From positions 1 through 32,974 of the forward strand of contig CALMKK010000177.1 in NCBI GenBank assembly GCA_937867135.1: 32,974 bases of DNA. The letters are read 5' to 3'. Positions within the stretch are counted from its first letter, which is position 1. Each line of letters opens with the position of its first letter. The stretch comes from an uncultured candidate division Zixibacteria bacterium. GTDB lineage: Bacteria > Zixibacteria > MSB-5A5 > GN15 > PGXB01. Of the stretch, positions 9,101 to 17,387 are shown in pieces. A program made the translations under genes and the position numbers. The notes beneath the pieces are model-generated. The model did no database searches, was not told the origin of the DNA, and saw nothing but the letters and a program-made list of their open reading frames with translations.

Positions 9101-11850
9101 TATATGATAATTATGCCAAAATAATTACTTTTGATCCATCCGAAGATTTTTTGGCGGGGGAGCAAATCACCGCGGAAATTGTCAGGGGCATTAAATCTGC
9201 AAGAGGTTATCCGCTTGATAGTAGTCATATTTGGAATTTTTGTGTTAAAGCTATCCCTCTGGGTAACATAATAATTGTCGATTCCACCTACGAATGTCAA
9301 GGGAACCCCTATTCCATTTTTTCCGGGGATATTGACGGTGATGGGACTGCCGATCTTATAGCCGCCTGTAGAGATTCAAGTAATATCGCAATTTATTTCG
9401 GTGACGGAGGCGGACATTTCGCACCCGGTCCAGTTCTGGCAGTTGGCAAGTCCCCCTATTCGTTATGGGTGGCCGATGTAAATGAGGATGGTAAGGCAGA
9501 TATAATCACGGCCAACAGCGGCGATGACAATATTTCTATTCTATTTAACAATGGGGATAGCACCTTTGCAGCGCCTATCACTAAATCATGCGGCAGCCAG
9601 CCTCATGGTATGGTTGCCTGCGACCTAAATGGTGATGGCATCTTGGATCTGGCCGTCAGCAATTATCAATTCAGTACAGTTTCCATTCTTCTCAATGCGG
9701 GCGGTGATAGCCTCATAGATGCGGTCAACTATAATGTTGGCTTTGGTCCAAATGCAATGTGTGCCAGCGACATCGACAATGATGGCGATCTGGACCTTAT
9801 GACCGCCAACACCGGGAGCGATAATTTTTCCGTCCTGATTAATAGTGGCAACGGGATAATGAGCGCAGCAACTTCATATCCCGCCGGAGATGCCCCTGTA
9901 GCCATCCATTCCGCCGACCTAAATCAGGATGGCGAAATGGACATTGTTATGGCAAATTCTGGTACACCTCAGACCTTAACGGTTCACCTCAATGATGGCT
10001 CCGGCAATTACCCCACCTTTTCTCAATATGAAATTGATTCTCTACCCCAGGCTATTTCCGCCGCCGATGTAGATGGAGACGGGGATCTTGATCTGCTAGT
10101 AGCCCGGGCTCAGGCAAATGGCTTTGCAATTTACAAAAATAGTGGCGACGGAATTCTTTCGTCGCCTGTCGCATACTATTCGGGAGGTGGTACGCGCACT
10201 CTAGTTGCGGCGGATTTTGATAAAGATGGTGATATGGATGTCGCAAGTGGTGCCGCGACGGCGAATAATATCGCAATATTTCTAAACTTGATACATCCGA
10301 CCATTCGATCCGTTACGCCAAGAAGTGATTCTCTGAATGTTCAGGATTCATCCAGTATAAAAGTACAATTTAGTGCCCCCATGGATTCCACGACTATTAA
10401 TGACTCGACGTTTGTGGTACATAGCAGACTAAACGGGAAATGTCTTGGTACAATTAAATATGATACCCTTACTCGCATTGCATCTTTCCAGCCGGCAAAA
10501 CAATATGAAGTGGGCCAGTCAATCACGGCGACAATAACTACGAGCATTAAGACCGTAGAGAGTTTGTCTCTTGACAGCAGTTTTGTTTGGACCTTTACCG
10601 TTAAAGTGAATACCCCTGCCAACGGCTTAACGGCTGACTCAGTAATTTTAGGAAAATCTCCTATCGCTGTCTGCTCCGGAGATTTCAATGCTGACGGTAA
10701 TATTGATTTGGCTGCCACCAATTTCAGTCTGAACAATGTATCAATATATTATAATAACGGCGATAGCACCTTTACGGAGGGCAACTCATACTCCACGGGA
10801 AATTATCCGGATGCGCTGGTTGCGGCTGATTATAATAACGATGGCCAGATTGATCTGGCTATCACCAGCAAATATTCCGACGTCATTACTGTTTTTGCAA
10901 ATAATGGCGATGGTACTTTTGCGGTCGGAGTTTCCTACCAAACGCCATCACAGCCATGCGGAATAGCGGCAGCCGATGTTGATGGAGATGGCGATAATGA
11001 TTTGGTGACGGCCAATTATGGATCAGATAACATAAGGACGTATTTTAATAATGGTCAGGGTAATTTTGCCATTGGGCGCGATTACTATGCCGGTTCGGGC
11101 CCGCAATCAATTGCCGCCGCAGATATTGATGGCGATCATGATCTGGATTTGGTTGTTGCCAGCTACAATTCGGACAATATTACAGTCTTCTTTAATTCCA
11201 GAATGGGCGAATATGATTCATCAGTATCCTATTCAGCCGGAGATGGGGCGCTATCTATTACTACAGGAGATTATGATAGCGATGGCGATATTGATATTGC
11301 GGTCGCTAATAATAATGCGAATAATGTCTCGATCTTGACTAACGATGGCGATGGACATCTTACACTTTCAAATGCTATCGGTGTTGGAATGCAGCCGACT
11401 TCCATTTATACTGGCGATATGAATGGTAATGGAACGCTGGATTTGCTTACTTCCAATTCACAAAATCATGAAGTGGCCATTCTTTTAAATAACGGATCGG
11501 CGGTCTTTGGGGGCCCAATAAAACATTCGGTTGGTTTTCAGCCAAATTCCATCATTGCGGTTGATCTTGACGACAATGGATCGTTGGATATAGTGACCGC
11601 CAATTTTGCATCGTCAAATCTCTCCGTATTATGGAGCAAATTTAACTTAATCTGCGGCGATGTGAATGGTTCCCTTACGATTAATATTTTGGATGTTAGT
11701 TACATAATTACTTATCTATATAAGCATGGCCCGGCGCCGAATCCGCTAAATGCCGCTGATGTCAATCATTCCGGCACTATAAATATTCTGGATGTGTCAT
11801 ATTTGATCAGCTATCTTTATAAACATGGCCCGGCCCCCAATTGCCCATGA
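6127..11850 (+). CDS. Giant secreted multidomain protein: four Big_5 (Ig-like) domains alternating with four FG-GAP/VCBS blocks, C-terminal dockerin doublet
   Basis: Start ATG 6127 is preferred over 6061 (signal peptide MYKLLKNQIWIICVALMVCLMPGSALRA follows). Big_5-like starts (P.I.S..P) near 6217, 7582, 8941 and 10297; 28 D.D.DG..DL..AN repeats; C-terminal CGDVNGSLTINILDVSYIITYLYKHGPAP...NILDVSYLISYLYKHGPAPNCP*. Confidence 0.9.
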   Translation: MYKLLKNQIWIICVALMVCLMPGSALRAQVPSIVSTDPAANALGILHSANIIITFSTGLDQTTLTSSNFVINGSFTGLHEGVISYDNPSRTVSINPVRDFAPGEVISIAVTKGVKASGGAAMTNSYYWAFTTSASNPGGAFKFDTSYSTNAGARSIYASDLDGDNDLDLIIANQNADNISILINSGNGRFASHIDYSVGSSPYSVIVADIDRNGFPDIVIANYTSPGSIAILYNSGGLFATKQDHTVGDSPRCLIANDVNGDGYLDIITANSNQPGTITVLSNRHDGTFDRADYINADYPASICAADFNNDHFIDLATSNAVSPGSISVLFNSGVGTFPTHTDYTVGDLPQSVVSADLDGDGDMDLACANYYSQSTSILINNSYGIFSTKTEHQVGHWPSGICVGDLDGNGTLDLAISDQTGDSVSIIMNRGAGNFGRQLQYTIGGSPWNPFSIISADIDSDNDLDLVTANTLSGSISILTNGTPPKVISIAPGGGEMDVIKSSDINVVFDSAMDGSSFTIYSITINGSLSGSCGFASNYASGSKTLTLNPTSDFIPGEVVTLILTPSIQSMSGFSLTWPFCWSFAVAASDSGDNFIGGPSIHVGDSPRSMAAGDFDRDGDIDIATANFNSDDMTILSNDGHGSFSLPYDPIVSGDGPSGIIAADFNRDGYIDLAVANSGENRFTIMRNSNGNFSLIYSFNTGGDQPSSICAADFNGDGRSDLAVANFNSSNITIHRGYETPFNFGLDSTYGCGTAPKGILAQDLNGDGFVDLATANYFSDNISVLLNRGDGTFSPQAVFPVKNHPVAIASADLNRDGYFDLMTANSDSNNISVLLNDGDGRFNSQITYKTGSKPFSIFPSDLDGDGNPDLAIAVNGTDSVTVLKNVGDGTFLPFSSYAGGSKPNSVYSADFDGDSNLDIAIDNENSDNVTVLFNRIFPHIAAIAPEANAINVSPADNLSIVFTESMDSSSINSNNIRVWGQSSGAFAGTILYDNYAKIITFDPSEDFLAGEQITAEIVRGIKSARGYPLDSSHIWNFCVKAIPLGNIIIVDSTYECQGNPYSIFSGDIDGDGTADLIAACRDSSNIAIYFGDGGGHFAPGPVLAVGKSPYSLWVADVNEDGKADIITANSGDDNISILFNNGDSTFAAPITKSCGSQPHGMVACDLNGDGILDLAVSNYQFSTVSILLNAGGDSLIDAVNYNVGFGPNAMCASDIDNDGDLDLMTANTGSDNFSVLINSGNGIMSAATSYPAGDAPVAIHSADLNQDGEMDIVMANSGTPQTLTVHLNDGSGNYPTFSQYEIDSLPQAISAADVDGDGDLDLLVARAQANGFAIYKNSGDGILSSPVAYYSGGGTRTLVAADFDKDGDMDVASGAATANNIAIFLNLIHPTIRSVTPRSDSLNVQDSSSIKVQFSAPMDSTTINDSTFVVHSRLNGKCLGTIKYDTLTRIASFQPAKQYEVGQSITATITTSIKTVESLSLDSSFVWTFTVKVNTPANGLTADSVILGKSPIAVCSGDFNADGNIDLAATNFSLNNVSIYYNNGDSTFTEGNSYSTGNYPDALVAADYNNDGQIDLAITSKYSDVITVFANNGDGTFAVGVSYQTPSQPCGIAAADVDGDGDNDLVTANYGSDNIRTYFNNGQGNFAIGRDYYAGSGPQSIAAADIDGDHDLDLVVASYNSDNITVFFNSRMGEYDSSVSYSAGDGALSITTGDYDSDGDIDIAVANNNANNVSILTNDGDGHLTLSNAIGVGMQPTSIYTGDMNGNGTLDLLTSNSQNHEVAILLNNGSAVFGGPIKHSVGFQPNSIIAVDLDDNGSLDIVTANFASSNLSVLWSKFNLICGDVNGSLTINILDVSYIITYLYKHGPAPNPLNAADVNHSGTINILDVSYLISYLYKHGPAPNCP

Positions 11851-11874
11851 GCTCAGTTCTTCTTAAGGCAAAGA

Positions 11875-11900
11875 GGGATGGCCGGAAGGCCGTCCCTTTT
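11875..11900 (+). terminator. Intrinsic terminator with GGAA tetraloop
   Basis: GGGATGGCC-GGAA-GGCCGTCCC followed by TTTT, just after the 6127-11850 CDS. Confidence 0.7.
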
Positions 11901-11942
11901 CCAGTTAGGGAAGAGACCCGAAATTGCATCGGCACTAAATTT

Positions 11943-12026
11943 TGCCGGAGGTCGGAATCGAACCGACATGATGTTGCCATCGGAGGATTTTGAGTCCTCT
12001 GCGTCTACCAGTTTCACCACTCCGGC
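11943..12026 (-). tRNA. tRNA-Leu(CAA)
   Basis: Minus strand: GCCGGAG...GAGGA-CTCAAAA-TCCTC (anticodon CAA), long variable arm, GTCGG-TTCGATT-CCGAC T-arm, CTCCGGC acceptor, discriminator A; CCA not encoded. Confidence 0.93.
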
Positions 12027-12037
12027 ATTGAATCGTA

Positions 12038-12065
12038 AATATAAATTTTGCTCATCGGCTGTCAA
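12038..12065 (-). promoter_or_regulatory. Sigma70-like promoter for tRNA-Leu
   Basis: Minus strand TTGACA (12065-12060), 16-bp spacer, TATATT (12043-12038), about 11 bp before the tRNA 5' end. Confidence 0.6.
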
Positions 12066-12167
12066 GTCATATCTGAGTCAGGTCGGATTTAATCATAATC
12101 CATAATGGGGCAGAAATGGACGGGCGTATTTTATATGGAAGAAACTTGCCCTTGGGCAAATTATGGC

Positions 12168-14309
12168 TCAGAAATGATAAACGTCGGAGCTGTCCTCCGG
12201 AATGTTGAATCGGTCTATATTGGAGGGGCCGACATAAAGCCTTTTTGAGGGGTGAACAGGACAAGTTTCGGTGGGAACATCATCGGCTTTGAAGACCTCC
12301 CGGCGAACATCAATACAGCGGTCAGTGGCCAGCTTGCCGGAGTTAAGACAAATATCGGCAAAAACTATTCCATCCGGGACATTGAAATCAAGGGTCGGCA
12401 GGGTGGAGTGAGCTTTCATCATAATGGCGGTCCAAATTGGCAAGGAATTGGCGCTACCGGTTTGATTTTTGCCGATTGATGTTTTATCGTCGAATCCAAC
12501 CCATACACCGGTCGTGATCTGGGGTGTAAATCCGATAAACCAATTATCCGTGAAATTATCGGAAGTTCCGGTTTTGCCGCCGGCGGGACGCATGAAGCCA
12601 AGGGAACGGGCGCCTCGGCCAGTGCCATTATCGACGACGGATTGAAGCATATTAACCATAATATAGGCGGTCTGGGCTGAAAGGACTTCTTCCTTATGGA
12701 TATTCGTATTATCTTCCAAGACATTCCCGTAACGGTCGATTATTTTCAGTATATAACGATAGGGGACTTTGATCCCGCCGTTAGGGAAGACCGTATAGGC
12801 CGAAGTTATATCTATCAATCTAACTTCGCTGGTGCCGATTGCCAGTGACGCCACCGGTTGCAGGGGCGTAGTTATACCCATTTTATTGGCATAAAATATT
12901 ACCTGATCGGGATTTATCTTAAGAAGCAATTTTATGGCGATCAGGTTGCGCGATAGACGCAGGCCGTCGCGAAGGGTCATTTCTCCCATGAATTCGTCGT
13001 CGAAATTCTGAGGGCGCCACTCTTTGGAGCCTGGTATGGTCAAGACAATCGGGTCATCGTAAAAAATATCGCTGGGATGATATCCGTTGTCCATAGCAGC
13101 CGTATAAACGAATGGTTTAAATGATGAACCGGGCTGGCGCAATGCTTGCACGGCGCGGTTGAATTTGCTTTCCGCGAATGACTTTCCTCCAATCAGAGAT
13201 AGTATATTGCCGTTATCATTTTCAACGGTTACGGACGCGCCTTGTATTTCCTTATAAACACGACGTCCCGCTCCCGGACGATTCGGATCAGAAATTAGAA
13301 GTGTATAATTAGGATTATTAATACTGTAGATTCGTTCGTAATAAGCCTGCATCCCATCAAGTTTCTGTTTCATTTCCGCCTCGGCCGTCTGCTGTAAATC
13401 CCAGTCTAAGGTCGTAATGACTTTTAATCCGCCGGTGTAAAGCACGTCTTCACCAAACTTGTCTAGAAGATACTGGCGCACCATTTCGGTGAAATAAGGC
13501 GCCCGCCCCGATTCACTTTTGGGTGAAGTCAAGTCGAGAGGAAGGACGCGCAGGGAATCATATTGGCGCCGGCTCATTTTTCCCCAATCGTAATAAGAAT
13601 AAAGAGAGGAATTGCGTATTTTGAGGGATTGCTCCGGGGAGTCGGAATAGCGGCTTGGGGCCTTCAATAGCCCAACCAGGAGCGCGCAGTCATTAACGGT
13701 CAGTTCATCGACCGATTTATTGAAATAGGCCCTGGCCGCCGCGGAGATCCCATAGGCGCCGCGTCCGAAATAATATTGGTTCAGATACATCTGGAGGATT
13801 TCATCCTTGGAATAGGTTCGCTCCAGCTTAATGGCGGTAAGGGCCTCCTTAATTTTGCGTTCCACGGTCTTCTGACGATGGAGAAAAAGCATGCGGGCCA
13901 ATTGCTGGGTAATCGTGGAAGCGCCCTGAGCGCGCCGCCATCGAACAACATCAATCATAAAGGCCTTAATGGTGCGCGGGATATTTATGCCCCAATGGTC
14001 AAAGAATTCGCGGTCCTCAACTGCCAGAAGCATATCTATCATTTGTCGGGGAATTTTATTATACGGCACCAAAGCCCGGTTTTCGTTATAAAATTCTTGA
14101 AGAAGGGTGCCGTCGGCGGCGTAAATCTTAGTCTTAAGAGAAGGCTCGATATTGTGGAGGCTTTCGAAAGAGGGGAGATCTTCTTTATAGACCAAATAGA
14201 GCCAGTAGCTTATAATTGAGGCGAGGATCAATAAAAGAGCGGCCAGGATAATAATTGATCGCAGAATTCTGCGACCGTCAACCGCGTCAACATTAAAAAC
14301 ATTTTTCAT
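12168..14309 (-). CDS. Class A penicillin-binding protein 1A (transglycosylase/transpeptidase)
   Basis: N-terminal TM; GT51 motifs EDREFFDHWGI, GASTITQQLAR; transpeptidase SxxK (QPGSSFKP) and KTGTSDNFTDNWFIGFTP. Confidence 0.95.
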   Translation of the reverse strand: MKNVFNVDAVDGRRILRSIIILAALLLILASIISYWLYLVYKEDLPSFESLHNIEPSLKTKIYAADGTLLQEFYNENRALVPYNKIPRQMIDMLLAVEDREFFDHWGINIPRTIKAFMIDVVRWRRAQGASTITQQLARMLFLHRQKTVERKIKEALTAIKLERTYSKDEILQMYLNQYYFGRGAYGISAAARAYFNKSVDELTVNDCALLVGLLKAPSRYSDSPEQSLKIRNSSLYSYYDWGKMSRRQYDSLRVLPLDLTSPKSESGRAPYFTEMVRQYLLDKFGEDVLYTGGLKVITTLDWDLQQTAEAEMKQKLDGMQAYYERIYSINNPNYTLLISDPNRPGAGRRVYKEIQGASVTVENDNGNILSLIGGKSFAESKFNRAVQALRQPGSSFKPFVYTAAMDNGYHPSDIFYDDPIVLTIPGSKEWRPQNFDDEFMGEMTLRDGLRLSRNLIAIKLLLKINPDQVIFYANKMGITTPLQPVASLAIGTSEVRLIDITSAYTVFPNGGIKVPYRYILKIIDRYGNVLEDNTNIHKEEVLSAQTAYIMVNMLQSVVDNGTGRGARSLGFMRPAGGKTGTSDNFTDNWFIGFTPQITTGVWVGFDDKTSIGKNQTGSANSLPIWTAIMMKAHSTLPTLDFNVPDGIVFADICLNSGKLATDRCIDVRREVFKADDVPTETCPVHPSKRLYVGPSNIDRFNIPEDSSDVYHF

Positions 14310-14517
14310 AAGACTATTAAAACATTCATTTTTGCCTGATAAGTCAAGAAAAAAGCGCCATTTTCATCCGATATATATAATGATTATTATACTATTCAGA
14401 CGAGCCTTATAGGTCAAAAAATATTACTTCTTGTTTTTTATGAAGTAATTGTTTATTGTCGCAACAGACTGATAGAAAATGTCTTAAGCGGATTTTTTGA
14501 AATTGGGAAACTAAATT

Positions 14518-15735
14518 ATGAAACATGAATTTGAGTATCAATATGAGTTAATATCGCGTGGCGCAGTAGAAATGCTGCCGGAGCAGGAATTTAAGGAGCG
14601 CCTGAAAAAATCAATAGACGAAGACAAACCGCTGAGAGTAAAACAAGGTTTTGATCCTACTGCCCCCGATATCCATATCGGACATACCGTTGGAATTCGG
14701 AAATTAAGGCAATTTCAGGAATTGGGCCACCAAATTGTTCTTATCGTGGGAGATTATACGGCCCTGGTGGGGGATCCATCGGGGCGATCGGCGACTCGAC
14801 CGCAACTTTCCCATGAGAAGATCATGGAAAATGCTAAAACCTATCAGCAACAATTTTTTAAAATACTCGATGAATCAAAAACCGAGATTCATCACAATGG
14901 CGATTGGTTTTCCCAAATGTCTTTTAAAGATATTTTGGAATTGGCGTCTAAATTCACGGTCGCCCGCATGCTGGAAAGAGATGATTTTGATAAGCGATAT
15001 AAAGCGGGCAATCCGATATCAATACATGAACTATATTATCCCTTAATGCAGGCCTATGATTCGGTGGCCATTAAGGCCGATGTGGAAATTGGGGCGACCG
15101 AACAGAAATTCAATCTATTGACCGGACGCGAAATACAAATTGATTATGGGATTTCGCCGCAAGTGGTATTGACGCTGCCGGTGTTGGTCGGGCTCGACGG
15201 GCAAAATCGAATGTCCAAATCAACAGGGAATTATATCGGAATCGATGAACCGCCGGGAGAGATTTTCGGCAAAGTGATGTCCATTCCCGACAATTTGATA
15301 TATTCCTATTTTGAATTGGCCACTGATGTCTCAATGGAGGAATTATCAAAGATCAAAGAGCAACTGGGGGACAAAAAGACAAATCCGATGATTCTTAAGA
15401 AGAGACTGGCCGAAACCCTGGTACGAATGTATCATTCTCCGGCAGAGGCTATCAAGGCCCGCGAAGAGTTTGAACGAGTTTTTTCCAAGAAGGAGTTACC
15501 TGAAGAGATTTCGGAATTCGATTGTCGGGATTATGGCGGGGAAGTTTGGATAATAAAACTAATGACGGATTCCGGATTGGCCGCCAGCGGCAGTGAGGCT
15601 CGCCGGCTTATTCGGGGGGGCGGTGTCTCAATAGATGGGAAGAAAATAGATGATGAGAATGCCAAAATTGCATTAAGCGACAATTTGATGCTTAAAGTGG
15701 GTAAAAGGCGATTTTTGCGTCTGAAATATCAATAA
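14518..15735 (+). CDS. tyrS: Tyrosyl-tRNA synthetase
   Basis: KQGFDPTAPDIHIGHTVG, VGDYTALVGDPSGRS, GLDGQNRMSKSTGN, C-terminal S4-like domain. Confidence 0.96.
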   Translation: MKHEFEYQYELISRGAVEMLPEQEFKERLKKSIDEDKPLRVKQGFDPTAPDIHIGHTVGIRKLRQFQELGHQIVLIVGDYTALVGDPSGRSATRPQLSHEKIMENAKTYQQQFFKILDESKTEIHHNGDWFSQMSFKDILELASKFTVARMLERDDFDKRYKAGNPISIHELYYPLMQAYDSVAIKADVEIGATEQKFNLLTGREIQIDYGISPQVVLTLPVLVGLDGQNRMSKSTGNYIGIDEPPGEIFGKVMSIPDNLIYSYFELATDVSMEELSKIKEQLGDKKTNPMILKKRLAETLVRMYHSPAEAIKAREEFERVFSKKELPEEISEFDCRDYGGEVWIIKLMTDSGLAASGSEARRLIRGGGVSIDGKKIDDENAKIALSDNLMLKVGKRRFLRLKYQ

Positions 15736-15776
15736 TCAGGGAACTCAAGGGCGATTTTAATCACTATAAGCTAAGT

Positions 15777-17387
15777 ATGAAGTCTAAAGCTGTAATTTTT
15801 CTTTTGGTCATGATTTTGTTTTTCCTACTTATGGGTTGCGGAGGACGGAAAGGGGTTCCCGGCATTGCGGAACGGGCCAATGAACTCCCGCCCCTGCCGA
15901 CCCGTGATTCCGTGGACAAACAGGCATATGGCAATTTTGTAAACGGAGATATACTGGAACTTCTGGGTGATATTCAATCGGCCAATCATTATTATGCCGA
16001 GGCCCTGAAAACCTACCCCGGCTCAAGGGAATTGCGCTTTGCATATGCCGAGACTTTTTTCCGAATGAATGATTACCGTCAGGCCGTAATTGAATTGGAA
16101 AAAATATTTCCACGCGAAACCGAGGGGTGGCTCTTAATGGCCGATAGCTATCGGGCCTTGGGTATTGATGATTCGGCTCTGACGGCATATTTAGCGGCGG
16201 TCAGGCTCGACACCAACAATGTCGGGGCCTATCATTATATTGCGGCCTACTATCAGCAAAAGAACAATCTTGATTCGGCCCTTTGGGCCTATGAAAATAT
16301 GGCGCGTCTTTCCCCTAGTTATCGCGTCTTTCAGGAAGTCGCCAATTTACAGATGCGGTTGGGGAAAAACGATGAAGCCCTGAGCAATTATCAGCAGTCT
16401 GTCGCCCTCAATGCTGGAGCCGATAATGTTCGTTCATATCTTGGAATATCAGTGATACTTGAGGAGAAGGGAGACAGCGCCAAGGCCTTGGAATATCTGG
16501 AGCAAGCGGCCGAGTTATCGCCGCAAAATGCTCTCATTCAGACCAGGTTGCTGGGATATTACGAGGATTTAAACGAACTTGACAAGGCCATCAAAACGGC
16601 GCGAACAATTATTCCGCTGGCGCCGCAGGATAGGAATATCGTGCGTAGGCTCGGCATAATTTATTTCAGCGCCGACAGTCTGGAGCAGGCCGATTCCATT
16701 TTCACGACGCTCCTCGACCAGGGGGACGATAATGTCATCAACCGGTTCTATCTGGGTCGGGTATTATTTTTGGAAAAGAAATTTAAGGAGGCGGCGGTTT
16801 CGTTCCGACGAGTTATCGATATGGCCGATTCGGTTTCCGACGGTTGGCTTAATCTGGGGCTGGTTTATCACGAAATGGATTCCAATAACCTTGAAATCGC
16901 CACCTATGAAAAAGCTCTGGACCATATGCATAATCTCGAGGATTCCGTGCGAGTCATGTTTATTCTCGGTTCCGCCCTTGATAATAATCACGATCAGAAA
17001 AGGGCGGCCGAAATCTATGAGCAAATTTTAAAATTAAAGCCAGATCATGCGCCATCCTTAAATTACCTTGCATATATGTTGGCCGTCAATGGAGAACGTC
17101 TGGATTACGCCGAAGAATTGATTAAAAAGGCTTTGAAGGTACAACCGGATAACGGAGCTTATATCGACAGTTATGGTTGGATCCTTTATAAAAAGGGCGA
17201 TTACAAGAGGGCCCTGGAGGAATTACTCAGGGCCAACCAACTCATTGAAAATGACCCGACGGTGCTGGAGCATGTCGGTGATGCTTATAAGGCCCTGGGA
17301 GATTCGACCAATGCCCGTTTTTACTGGGAGAGGGCCATAAAAATCGCCCCCGACAATCAGGCGGTCAAGGAGAAACTGCAAAAGTGA
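15777..17387 (+). CDS. TPR-repeat lipoprotein
   Basis: Lipobox LLMGCGG and many TPR repeats (e.g. NYLAYMLAVNGERLDYAEELIKKALKVQPDNGAYIDSYGWILYKKGDYKRALEELLRA). Confidence 0.9.
   Translation: MKSKAVIFLLVMILFFLLMGCGGRKGVPGIAERANELPPLPTRDSVDKQAYGNFVNGDILELLGDIQSANHYYAEALKTYPGSRELRFAYAETFFRMNDYRQAVIELEKIFPRETEGWLLMADSYRALGIDDSALTAYLAAVRLDTNNVGAYHYIAAYYQQKNNLDSALWAYENMARLSPSYRVFQEVANLQMRLGKNDEALSNYQQSVALNAGADNVRSYLGISVILEEKGDSAKALEYLEQAAELSPQNALIQTRLLGYYEDLNELDKAIKTARTIIPLAPQDRNIVRRLGIIYFSADSLEQADSIFTTLLDQGDDNVINRFYLGRVLFLEKKFKEAAVSFRRVIDMADSVSDGWLNLGLVYHEMDSNNLEIATYEKALDHMHNLEDSVRVMFILGSALDNNHDQKRAAEIYEQILKLKPDHAPSLNYLAYMLAVNGERLDYAEELIKKALKVQPDNGAYIDSYGWILYKKGDYKRALEELLRANQLIENDPTVLEHVGDAYKALGDSTNARFYWERAIKIAPDNQAVKEKLQK

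Noticed and set aside
10736-11338. Overlapping alternate-frame ORFs (10736-10966, 11051-11338) as hidden genes
   Set aside because: They are low-complexity by-products of the repeated D/N/G-rich frame, without separate SD or family similarity.
6600-11640. CRISPR-like or satellite repeat array
   Set aside because: Periodicity is protein-coding (FG-GAP repeats, in frame) and nucleotide units are diverged; no constant repeat with unique spacers.
11853-12105. ORFs at 11853-12065 (-) and 11878-12105 (+)
   Set aside because: They span the tRNA-Leu gene and encode its translation; spurious.
13776-14219. Plus-strand ORF 147 aa antisense to PBP1A
   Set aside because: Lies opposite the conserved glycosyltransferase domain, no protein-like features.
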